A stretch of DNA of 8,537 nucleotides. It comes from Rhodoferax sp. (lineage in GTDB: Bacteria > Pseudomonadota > Gammaproteobacteria > Burkholderiales > Burkholderiaceae_C). Every line of letters starts with the position of its first letter. The first letter of the stretch is position 1. The stretch lies in assembly GCA_029865675.1 (NCBI GenBank), contig JARXAU010000007.1, forward strand, positions 1-8,537. Reading direction: 5' to 3'. The translations under genes were made by a program, and so were the position numbers. The notes under the pieces are model-generated. The model was given only the letters and a program-made list of their open reading frames with translations. It did not search any database and had not been told where the DNA came from. Shown one piece after another: positions 1 to 6,447 of the stretch.

Positions 1-590
1 ACGCTGCAGTAGGGTGCCCACGCGGCCGCGACATCGCGTGCATCGCTGCGACTGACGAGTTCGCCCGAAAAATAACTTCGGCTGATGCCGTTGATGAGCC
101 CGACATCATCGAGCGGCAGTACGTTGGGCCGCATCAAGTGAAAGATCAGAAACATCTCTGCCGTCCAGCGGCCAATGCCGCGAATGGCAACCAGCTCACC
201 AATAATCTCTTCGTCGCCCAACGCGGCCCAGGTGTCAACCCGCAAGCGCTGGGCGTCGAAGTGAAGCGCGAGGTCCACGAGGTACTCCACTTTGCGCGCG
301 CTCAGACCCGCCGCCCGCATGTCGTCCACCTTCAGGCGCAAAACGTTCGATGGCGTCATCCCTTCGGGCAGCAAGGCAAACCGATCCCACACGGTTTGCG
401 CCGCTTTGGTCGAAATCTGTTGCCCCACGATGCTGCGTGCCAAGGTGACAAAGGCGTCACCCCGGCTCTCTAACACGGCATCCTTGAATTGGGGAATCAG
501 GCGCTTCATGACCCGGTCCTTTTTCATCAAATGCTTGCAGGCCTCATCCCAAAAGCCGGGTCGCACCAAAACCGTGGGGCCGCTGCTCAT
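1..590 (-). CDS. alkA: DNA-3-methyladenine glycosylase II (AlkA/HhH-GPD family), 3'-partial
   Basis: Base-excision-repair glycosylase that removes alkylated purines such as 3-methyladenine from DNA in the cytoplasm. The minus-strand frame opens with ATG at 590 and stays open for 196 codons to the window edge, so the C terminus is missing. A helix-hairpin-helix with its glycine-rich turn, GIGRWTAEM, lies at residues 138-146. It is followed by the LPLDDVGL motif (159-166), whose second aspartate (D162) matches the catalytic Asp of AlkA. The family-typical 'VGQQIS' helix lies at 55-60. The last visible residues (WAPYCS) match the start of the final helix that usually precedes 'WYLWR', so only about 15-25 residues are likely lost. 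The start overlaps the cysS stop (ATGA, 587-590), and a GGGAGG Shine-Dalgarno sits 10 bases upstream, which supports this start and translational coupling. The family call is strong. The exact name (alkA versus a generic 3-methyladenine glycosylase 2) is less certain. Confidence 0.93.
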   Translation of the reverse strand, partial: MSSGPTVLVRPGFWDEACKHLMKKDRVMKRLIPQFKDAVLESRGDAFVTLARSIVGQQISTKAAQTVWDRFALLPEGMTPSNVLRLKVDDMRAAGLSARKVEYLVDLALHFDAQRLRVDTWAALGDEEIIGELVAIRGIGRWTAEMFLIFHLMRPNVLPLDDVGLINGISRSYFSGELVSRSDARDVAAAWAPYCS

Positions 591-2007
591 GGCTGGGCTG
601 CCTCCCAGATGGTTCCCTTTGGCGAGTCCTTGAGGGCGATACCGCACTGGAGAAGGTGCTGACGGATACGGTCTGCCTCCACAAAATTCTTCGCCGCCTT
701 GGCTTGCGCACGTTGCGCAATCAGATTTGCGATCTCCTCGGCATCAAGCGCTTGGGCTGCAGGCCTTGCGCCGCCAACCGAAGCGGATGCGCCAAGGCGG
801 GTCTGGAAGTATTTTTCTGGGTCTTGTTGTAGCAAGCCCAGGCAGGCACCAAGGGCCCTGAGCGTCCCAGACAGCTCTGGTGAACGCGTGCGGTTGACCT
901 CACCAGCCAGGTCAAACAACACCGCCACTGCTTCTGGGGTGCCAAAGTCTTCGTCCATAGCAGCCTTGAAACGCACCGCATAGGGTCCCGTCCAGTCGAT
1001 TGCCACGTCACCAGGTGGGGCCAACTGCAAGGCGGTGTAGAGGCGCTTGAGCGCGCCGCGAGCATCTTCGAGATGCGCGTCGCTGTAGTTCAGTGCGCTG
1101 CGGTAATGCGCGCGCACAATGAAAAATCGCGTGGTCTCTGCGTCAAAGCGGGCCAGAATTTCCTCGACGGTGAAGAAGTTGCCCAGGCTTTGGACATTTT
1201 TTCAAAGTCACGGGTAACAAATCCGTTGTGCATCCAATAGCGCGCCAGCGGTTTGCCAAATGCCCCCTCGCTTTGTGCAATCTCGTTCTCGTGGTGCGGA
1301 AACTGCAAGTCCGCACCGCCACCATGAATATCAAATGACTCGCCCAATAAGTCGCACGCCATCGCCGAACATTCAATGTGCCAGCCCGGCCGACCTGGGC
1401 CAAACACGCTGGGCCATTTCGCATCGTCTGGCTCTGTGGCCTTGGCCGATTTCCAAAGCACGAAGTCAAGCGGATCCGCTTTCCCGTCGTCTACCGCCAC
1501 CCGCTCACCGGCGCGCAGTGCGTCAAGCGACTTGCCCGAGAGCTTGCCGTAACCATCGAACTTGCGCACCGAAAAATTCACGTCCTGGTTGCGTGCCCGG
1601 TAAGCCAAACCGCGCTGCTCCAAACGCTCAATCAAACCGAGCATTTGCCCCACGTATTGTGTTGCACGGGGTTCGTGATCGGGGCGCTCGACTCCCAAAG
1701 CATCGGCATCTCGGTGTAGCAACGCGACCATGCGGTCTGTCAATGCGCCAATCGTTTCTTTGTTTTCAAGGGCTCGCCGAATGATTTTGTCGTCGATATC
1801 TGTCACATTGCGAACGTAAGTCACCCGATAACCAGAGGCCTTAAGCCAACGCTGAACCACGTCAAAAGCGACCATGGAACGTGCGTGTCCTAGATGACAC
1901 ACGTCGTATACCGTCATGCCGCACACGTACATCCTTACGTGGTTAGCCTCTAGCGGAGAAAACTCGTCCAATTGGCGGGACAGTGTGTTGTAGATGCGCA
2001 AAGTCAT
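587..2007 (-). pseudogene. cysS: Cysteinyl-tRNA synthetase, interrupted by a one-base frameshift
   Basis: Class I aminoacyl-tRNA synthetase that charges tRNA-Cys with cysteine in the cytoplasm; it is normally essential. The start is taken as ATG 2007 (MTLRIYNTLSRQ), as in the family; an in-frame upstream ATG at 2076 would add 23 unlike residues. Visible features are zinc ligand Cys29 in YVCGMTVYD, the HLGH signature (38-41), the HIECSAM cysteine, the HHEN zinc site, and KMSK at 270-273. Immediately after KMSK the frame breaks. The AAA at 1191-1189 is followed by GCC, where an AAAAGCC reading would give KMSKSLGNFFTV. As written, the product ends at 1090 after 32 aberrant residues (305 aa). The conserved remainder continues in the other frame, open back to the break and on to the stop at 587-589. 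With one base restored the protein has 473 aa, close to the usual ~460. The lost part would be the end of the catalytic region and the helical tRNA-binding C terminus. This is either a sequencing or assembly error or a recent mutation; identity is not in doubt. Confidence 0.93.
601..606 (-). promoter_or_regulatory. Ribosome binding site of the alkA-type gene
   Basis: GGGAGG on the minus strand, 10 bases before the ATG at 590 and inside the last codons of cysS. It fixes the glycosylase start at the ATGA overlap and lets ribosomes start independently of, or coupled to, cysS termination. Confidence 0.6.
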
Positions 2008-2104
2008 AAAAGTCTGGTTTACCGAGCCAAGTCGGCCGGTCATGGCCGGGGCGATCCCTGTGGCGCGCCGAACCAAAGCACAAACTGCGCCGCAGTGCCC
2101 CCGC

Positions 2105-2110
2105 TACAAT
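2105..2110 (+). promoter_or_regulatory. Candidate -10 element (TACAAT) for the TPR-to-lpxH operon
   Basis: TACAAT lies 60 bases before the TPR gene start, in the 163-base divergent region between cysS and the plus-strand operon. It matches the sigma-70 -10 consensus at five of six positions. No convincing TTGACA-like -35 lies 16-18 bases upstream (the bases there read AAACTG), so the call is weak. I found no clear promoter for cysS on the other strand of the same gap. Confidence 0.3.
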
Positions 2111-2170
2111 GGAACCCAGTATATCGGCGGCATATCGCTGCCAAACCGCCGTGAGAGTTTGCCTTCACCC

Positions 2171-3190
2171 ATGACGCTAAGTCGCACCACTAAAGCCGCT
2201 ATTGTTTTGCTATTTGCATCATTTGCATCATTTTCTCGGGCCGACGAGTACAGCGATGTGGCGCAATTGACACGTGACGGAAAGTATTCCGAAGCGCTTA
2301 CCAAGGCCGACGGCTTTCTCGCAGGCAAGCCACGCGATGCGCAAATGCGGTTTCTCAAGGGGGTAGCACAGCGTGACGCGGGCAAAAGCTCAGACGCTAT
2401 CAGCACCTTCACCCGCTTAACTGAAGACTTCCCTGATTTGCCTGAGCCGCACAACAACATCGGCGTGATTTTTGCGGAACAAAACCAATTGGACAAGGCC
2501 CGCGCCGCTTTCGAGGCGGCGCTTCGCACCCACCCCAGCTACGCAGCGGCGCATGAAAACCTGGGCGACCTGTACGCCAAACTTTCGAGTGCTGCGTACA
2601 GCAAAGCCTTGCAAATTGACGGTAGCGTCGCCGCAAACCCGAAGCTGGCCTTAATGCGGCAGCTGGTTGGCCCGGGCCAGCCCAGGATTACCTTGGTCGC
2701 CGCCGCCAAACCCGTAGCTGCCGCACCGGTATCACCACCGGCCACCGTGGCGGCGCGTGACCCCGCGAAGGATCAGCGAGCGCCTACCGGTGCGTCGGCC
2801 CAGGCCAGCCCAAAGGCAAGGGCACCGAGCAATGCGGGGCCGGACGGGGCTCCACGTGAGGCAGAGGCAGCCGTGCAAAATTGGGTTACCGCATGGTCGA
2901 ACAAGGACTTGAAAAACTACTTCGGTGCCTACAGCAAAGACTTTCGGCCCAGCAATGGAGGAAGCCGAAATGCGTGGGAGGCTGAGCGCCGCTCGCGGAT
3001 CGAGGGCAAGGCAAAAATATCCGTTCGGGTGGAAGGTTTGCGAGTGACTGTCAACGGCGGTAAAGCAACAGCCAAGTTTCGCCAAGACTACCGTGCCAAC
3101 GGCTTGGCCATTTCCAGCCGCAAAACACTGGAACTGGTGAAGCAGCCCGATGGCTGGAAAATTACCCGTGAGACAGTCGGCGGTGCGTAA
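2171..3190 (+). CDS. Exported TPR protein with C-terminal NTF2-like domain
   Basis: Probable periplasmic scaffold protein of unknown exact role. Start ATG 2171 is chosen because it opens a signal peptide (residues 1-24, hydrophobic core 9-21, likely cleavage after Ala24 in SRA-DEY). The frame is open further upstream to 1994, but that part has no export signal and overlaps the cysS start. Four tetratricopeptide-like repeats cover about residues 26-155, with the typical pattern in NNIGVIFAEQNQLDKARAAF and HENLGDLYAKL. An Ala/Pro-rich linker follows (about 176-230). The C-terminal ~105 residues, starting near AVQNWVTAW (234-242) and ending WKITRETV, resemble a SnoaL/NTF2-like fold. A comparable domain ends the next gene's L,D-transpeptidase. 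The 339-aa gene is first in a five-gene run, 30 bases before the transpeptidase gene, which suggests a partnership in peptidoglycan metabolism. That role is inference; domain calls are from pattern recognition. No strong Shine-Dalgarno is visible. Confidence 0.88.
   Translation: MTLSRTTKAAIVLLFASFASFSRADEYSDVAQLTRDGKYSEALTKADGFLAGKPRDAQMRFLKGVAQRDAGKSSDAISTFTRLTEDFPDLPEPHNNIGVIFAEQNQLDKARAAFEAALRTHPSYAAAHENLGDLYAKLSSAAYSKALQIDGSVAANPKLALMRQLVGPGQPRITLVAAAKPVAAAPVSPPATVAARDPAKDQRAPTGASAQASPKARAPSNAGPDGAPREAEAAVQNWVTAWSNKDLKNYFGAYSKDFRPSNGGSRNAWEAERRSRIEGKAKISVRVEGLRVTVNGGKATAKFRQDYRANGLAISSRKTLELVKQPDGWKITRETVGGA
2213..2233 (+). repeat. 9-base tandem repeat in the signal-peptide coding sequence
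   Basis: Two perfect in-frame copies of TTTGCATCA plus a trailing TTT encode FASFASF (residues 15-21) within the hydrophobic core of the TPR protein's signal peptide. Gain or loss of one unit would change the core by three residues without shifting the frame. Confidence 0.7.
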
Positions 3191-3220
3191 GCGAATTAAC
3201 CTGAACGACGAATCAGCGCC

Positions 3221-4477
3221 ATGAAGATGTTTTGGGTGGCACTTCCCCGGCAGCTTGTTTTGTGGGTCGCGGCCGTGCTTTTCGCACTGCCCTGCGCGGC
3301 AGCGACCACCCAGCGGAACAACGCTCCGGGCGACGCCGAACGCAACGCAACCGCAAAACCACCTCGCAATAAAAACGCAGCCGAGGCGCGCCTGCTGGGG
3401 ATTTACCGCCTGATGGCGGACGGAGACAGCCGCACCGCGCTCGACCAAGCCAGGCAACTGGCACAGGACATGCCCAACTTTCAGCTTGCCCAGCTGGTGT
3501 ACGGCGACTTGCTGTCCGCACGGACCCGTACACTGAAATCCTTCGGCGACATTGCGCTCCCTAACGGTGACCAAGGGGCTGCAGCGCTTGCCGAACTCAG
3601 AGATGAGTCCCAGCGGCGGGTCGCGGCCGTAAAAGAGCGGCCACCAGAAGGTACGGTACCGGCTCAATTTTTGAAACTGGCGCCACAAACGCGAACCGCC
3701 ATTGCGATTGATACCTCGCGCTCACGCCTGTACCTGTTCAACAATGACGCGAATGGGCTTCGCCTAACGGCAGACTACTACGTCTCCATCGGCAAGGCGG
3801 GCACCCTCAAAAGCCAAGAAGGCGACCAGCGAACCCCGCTCGGCGTGTATTTCATTACCAGCAACTTGGACACGAAGGCGTTGACCGATTTTTACGGTGC
3901 GGGCGCCATGCCGCTGAATTACCCCAATGTTTTGGACATCAAGCGCGGCAAATCTGGCAGCGGCATTTGGCTCCACGGCACGCCACAACAGCAGTTTTCT
4001 CGCGCACCACGATCTACCGACGGCTGCCTCGTGCTCTCCAACCCGGACATTCTTGCCCTCATTCGCCGCGTCTCGGTCGGCGACACGCCAGTCGTGGTTG
4101 CATCCCAGCTCTCGTGGAAGCCAGTAAGCCAACTTGAAACTCAGGCGCGCCCCTTCGAAGTGGCCCTCAATGCCTGGCGCGAGGCCAAAATGGCAGGCGA
4201 TTTGAACAAGGTATTGACGTTTTACACCCCTGATTTTTCGAGTTACGGAAAAAGCATGGACCAGTACCTGCCCCAAATTAAGTCCGAAATGAAGGCCATC
4301 AATCGGCACAGTGTGCAGCTCAAAGACCTGAGTTACCTGCATTGGAACGACTCGGCAGAGACCATGGTCACTACGTTCGGTGAAGTAGTGGACGGGCGCC
4401 GTACCGGCAACCGCAAGCGCCAATATTGGATTCGCTCAAACAAAGACTGGCAGATATTTTTCGAGGGAGTGCTTTGA
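3221..4477 (+). CDS. Exported L,D-transpeptidase (YkuD domain) with C-terminal NTF2-like domain
   Basis: Periplasmic cysteine transpeptidase of the YkuD family. Such enzymes form 3-3 peptidoglycan cross-links, attach proteins to peptidoglycan, or cut such bonds; which of these applies cannot be read from sequence. The 418-aa product starts with a signal peptide (1-28, cleavage after CAAA). A helical region (about 45-125) precedes the YkuD domain (about 150-300), which begins TAIAIDTSRSRLYLF. The catalytic signature is complete: HGT with His252, then STDGC with Cys269 and Ser265. The C-terminal ~110 residues (from VALNAWREAK to the end) form an NTF2-like domain matching the upstream TPR protein's C terminus in layout, with a closing 'W-I' strand (DWQIFFEGV). 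This architecture resembles proteins annotated as the Cds6-type L,D-transpeptidase family, recalled rather than searched. An alternative start at 3227 would only remove two residues. The gene is 30 bases after the TPR gene, and its stop overlaps the ppiA start by one base. Confidence 0.92.
   Translation: MKMFWVALPRQLVLWVAAVLFALPCAAATTQRNNAPGDAERNATAKPPRNKNAAEARLLGIYRLMADGDSRTALDQARQLAQDMPNFQLAQLVYGDLLSARTRTLKSFGDIALPNGDQGAAALAELRDESQRRVAAVKERPPEGTVPAQFLKLAPQTRTAIAIDTSRSRLYLFNNDANGLRLTADYYVSIGKAGTLKSQEGDQRTPLGVYFITSNLDTKALTDFYGAGAMPLNYPNVLDIKRGKSGSGIWLHGTPQQQFSRAPRSTDGCLVLSNPDILALIRRVSVGDTPVVVASQLSWKPVSQLETQARPFEVALNAWREAKMAGDLNKVLTFYTPDFSSYGKSMDQYLPQIKSEMKAINRHSVQLKDLSYLHWNDSAETMVTTFGEVVDGRRTGNRKRQYWIRSNKDWQIFFEGVL
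4464..4469 (+). promoter_or_regulatory. Ribosome binding site of the ppiA-type gene
   Basis: AGGGAG ends 7 bases before ATG 4477, inside the end of the L,D-transpeptidase gene. It decides for the start at 4477 rather than the in-frame upstream ATG at 4426, which would bury the signal peptide behind 17 extra residues. Confidence 0.65.
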
Positions 4478-5067
4478 TGTTGATGGTTCTTAAGACCCTA
4501 GTGCGCCTGGTAGCAGCGCTCACCCTGGCTGCGGCTTTCGTTGCGCCGCACGCCAATGCGCAAACTGCGGCCTACCCCAAGGTCAAGTTTCAAACCAGTC
4601 TGGGGGATTTTGTGGTGGAACTGCAACCCGAGAAAGCACCTAAAACCGTAGAAAACTTCTTGCGCTATGTGGCGGAAAAGCATTACGAGGGAACCATTTT
4701 TCACCGCGTCATCGACGGCTTTATGGTTCAGGGCGGAGGATTTACCCCGGCCATGGTGCAAAAACCCACCCGCGCGCCCATCCCGCTCGAAACCAATAAT
4801 GGACTAAAAAACGATGCAGGCACCATTGCGATGGCCCGCACCGGCAACCCCAACTCGGCGACATCGCAGTTCTTTATCAATGTGGCCAACAACACGAGCT
4901 TGAATGCGCCACAACCCGATGGCCACGGCTACGCGGTTTTTGGCAAGGTGGTGAGTGGCATGGATGTCATAGACAAAATTCGCGTGAGTCCAACCACCAG
5001 CCAGGGTGCGTACCAAAACGTGCCGAGTTCCCCGATTTCCATCAACGCAGTCAACCTGGTCAAATAA
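4477..5067 (+). CDS. ppiA: Periplasmic peptidyl-prolyl cis-trans isomerase (cyclophilin, PpiA type)
   Basis: Cyclophilin that speeds cis-trans isomerisation of Xaa-Pro bonds in exported proteins. The 196-aa product begins with a signal peptide (1-28, cleavage after ANA before QTAAYP), so it should act in the periplasm. The single cyclophilin domain covers about 32-195, with the signature TIFHRVIDGFMVQGGG containing catalytic Arg77 (F75-H76-R77), then ATSQFFINVANN and GYAVFGKVVSGMDVID. Length and domain content match the E. coli PpiA class. Its ATG overlaps the transpeptidase TGA (TGATG), and its stop is one base from the next start, so it is translated as part of the operon. It is clearly paralogous to the next gene, the main difference being the export signal. 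Confidence 0.95.
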   Translation: MLMVLKTLVRLVAALTLAAAFVAPHANAQTAAYPKVKFQTSLGDFVVELQPEKAPKTVENFLRYVAEKHYEGTIFHRVIDGFMVQGGGFTPAMVQKPTRAPIPLETNNGLKNDAGTIAMARTGNPNSATSQFFINVANNTSLNAPQPDGHGYAVFGKVVSGMDVIDKIRVSPTTSQGAYQNVPSSPISINAVNLVK

Positions 5068-5068
5068 G

Positions 5069-5575
5069 ATGAGCCAACCCAAAGTAGAACTCCACATCGC
5101 CCAATTCGGCATCGTCACCATCGAGCTAGACCAAGAAAAAGCGCCAAAGTCGGTTGAAAACTTCTTGGCGTATGTCGCAAGCGGCCATTACGACAACACT
5201 ATTTTTCACCGCATCATCCCTGGATTCATGGTCCAAGGCGGCGGAATGGAGCCCGGCATGGGCCAAAAGAAGACCGACAAGCCCATTGAAAACGAAGCCA
5301 GTAATGGCCTCAAAAACAACAAGTACACCTTGGCAATGGCGCGCACCAGTGACCCGCATTCCGCGACCTCGCAGTTTTTCATCAATATTGCGGACAACGA
5401 TTTCCTAAACCACAGCGGTAAATCCGATCAAGGTTGGGGCTACGCCGTCTTTGGGAAAGTGGTGGACGGTACGGACGTGGTGGACAAGGTCAAGGCTGTG
5501 GCTACCGGCCGCAAAGGCTTTCATGATGACGTTCCCAAGGAAGACGTAGTTTTAACCAAAGCCGTCGCGCTTTAA
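5069..5575 (+). CDS. ppiB: Cytosolic peptidyl-prolyl cis-trans isomerase (cyclophilin, PpiB type)
   Basis: Cytoplasmic cyclophilin of 168 aa without a signal peptide. Start ATG 5069 directly follows the ppiA stop (TAAG then ATG). The frame is open upstream to 5006, but that overlaps ppiA and adds nothing family-like. The signature TIFHRIIPGFMVQGGGMEPG holds catalytic Arg48 (F46-H47-R48), followed by SATSQFFINIADNDFLN and GYAVFGKVVDGTDVVDKV, all typical of E. coli PpiB (164 aa). In E. coli ppiB also sits next to lpxH and divergent from cysS, which supports the ppiB assignment. It has no strong Shine-Dalgarno, so it probably relies on coupling to ppiA translation. Confidence 0.95.
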   Translation: MSQPKVELHIAQFGIVTIELDQEKAPKSVENFLAYVASGHYDNTIFHRIIPGFMVQGGGMEPGMGQKKTDKPIENEASNGLKNNKYTLAMARTSDPHSATSQFFINIADNDFLNHSGKSDQGWGYAVFGKVVDGTDVVDKVKAVATGRKGFHDDVPKEDVVLTKAVAL

Positions 5576-5581
5576 GCCGAT

Positions 5582-5586
5582 TGAGG
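5582..5586 (+). promoter_or_regulatory. Ribosome binding site of lpxH
   Basis: TGAGG ends 9 bases before ATG 5596. It favours that ATG over an in-frame TTG at 5581, which would itself overlap this site. Confidence 0.5.
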
Positions 5587-5595
5587 CACTGGGCC

Positions 5596-6381
5596 ATGGA
5601 GATTACCGCCGCGCCGCACTGGCAGACGGTGGACTTTATTTCCGACCTGCACTTGCAATCGCAAGAGCCAAAAACGATAACCGCATTGGCCGTTTATCTG
5701 GCACAGACACCGGCGCAGGCGGTGTTTGTCTTGGGTGATCTGTTCGAAGTTTGGGTCGGTGACGATTCATTGCTCTTGGAAGACGGTGCTCAGCAGGCAG
5801 TGGCGCGGCTGCTGCATCAGGCCAGTGCCCGCGTAGATTTGTTCATCATGTGTGGCAACCGAGATTTTTTGATGGGCGACCAGCTCATTGCCGCATGCGG
5901 CGCGCAGCGGCTGGAAGACCCCAGCGTGCTTTATGCAGGTGGTATTCGCTGGCTGCTGACCCACGGTGACGCTCTCTGCCTTGCGGACGCACCCTACCAG
6001 GCCTTTCGTGCTCAGGTGCGCAGCCAAGCATGGCAACAAGCGTTTTTAAGCCAGCCTTTGCCTCAGCGACTTGCACTTGCGCGCCAGATGCGTTCGCAAA
6101 GTGAGGCGCAAAAACAGCAGTTCGCCCACTCCCAGGCGCACTGGATTGACTTAGACCAGGCCGCATGTCTGGCGCTTTTAGCGGACCACAGGGCCGATCA
6201 TTTGATCCACGGGCACACCCACCAACCTGCAAGGCACGATGTGGGCAGCGCCCATACGCGCTGGGTGCTCAGCGACTGGGACTTGCACGCCAACCCCACG
6301 CGCGCGCAGGCTCTGCGTCTGCAGGTGGCCAACGGGCTCCTGGAGCGCGTCGATTTGGCCACCGCAGCTTCCGCGCCCTAG
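5596..6381 (+). CDS. lpxH: UDP-2,3-diacylglucosamine diphosphatase
   Basis: Peripheral membrane enzyme of lipid A synthesis. It cleaves the pyrophosphate of UDP-2,3-diacylglucosamine to give lipid X and UMP, on the inner face of the inner membrane. The calcineurin-like metallophosphoesterase motifs are all present: FISDLHL (Asp17, His19), GDLFEVWVGDD (Asp48), GNRDFL (Asn88, Arg89), THGDALC (His123) and HGHTHQPARH (His207, His209). The 261 aa are slightly longer than E. coli LpxH (240), with a few extra residues at both ends. The ATG at 5596 is preferred; a TTG at 5581 would add five residues. The gene is the last of the plus-strand run, 20 bases after ppiB, and ends 66 bases from the convergent DUF349 gene. 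Its presence means the organism makes lipid A through the LpxH branch, as expected for a betaproteobacterium. Confidence 0.95.
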   Translation: MEITAAPHWQTVDFISDLHLQSQEPKTITALAVYLAQTPAQAVFVLGDLFEVWVGDDSLLLEDGAQQAVARLLHQASARVDLFIMCGNRDFLMGDQLIAACGAQRLEDPSVLYAGGIRWLLTHGDALCLADAPYQAFRAQVRSQAWQQAFLSQPLPQRLALARQMRSQSEAQKQQFAHSQAHWIDLDQAACLALLADHRADHLIHGHTHQPARHDVGSAHTRWVLSDWDLHANPTRAQALRLQVANGLLERVDLATAASAP

Positions 6382-6447
6382 ACACTGGTTTCAGCGGAGC
6401 TGATGCGCAGGTTATGGGTTCGGCTCGGCTTGCAGCCTCTTAAGGTC

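Noticed and set aside
1185..1202. Programmed ribosomal frameshifting or transcriptional slippage in cysS.
   Set aside because: TCCAAAGCC is not a slippery site, and slippage on the A6 run would abolish KMSK. CysRS is not known to me to use recoding. Error or mutation is simpler.
1994..2170. N-terminal extension of the TPR protein from an upstream in-frame ATG at 1994.
   Set aside because: It would overlap the cysS start, place 59 non-hydrophobic residues before a good signal peptide, and cross the likely promoter region.
2732..3688. Long open frame on the minus strand (318 codons) opposite the TPR and transpeptidase genes.
   Set aside because: It has no recognisable domain and a Cys/Arg/Trp-rich composition typical of antisense reading in G+C-rich DNA. 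Both plus-strand genes it covers are clearly real.
6382..6447. Possible bidirectional terminator between the convergent lpxH and DUF349 genes: a 5-base inverted repeat TCAGC-GGA-GCTGA (6391-6403) and a 4-base one GGCT-TGC-AGCC (6427-6437).
   Set aside because: Both stems are very short and neither is followed by a T tract on either strand. I would not call an intrinsic terminator without a folding calculation.
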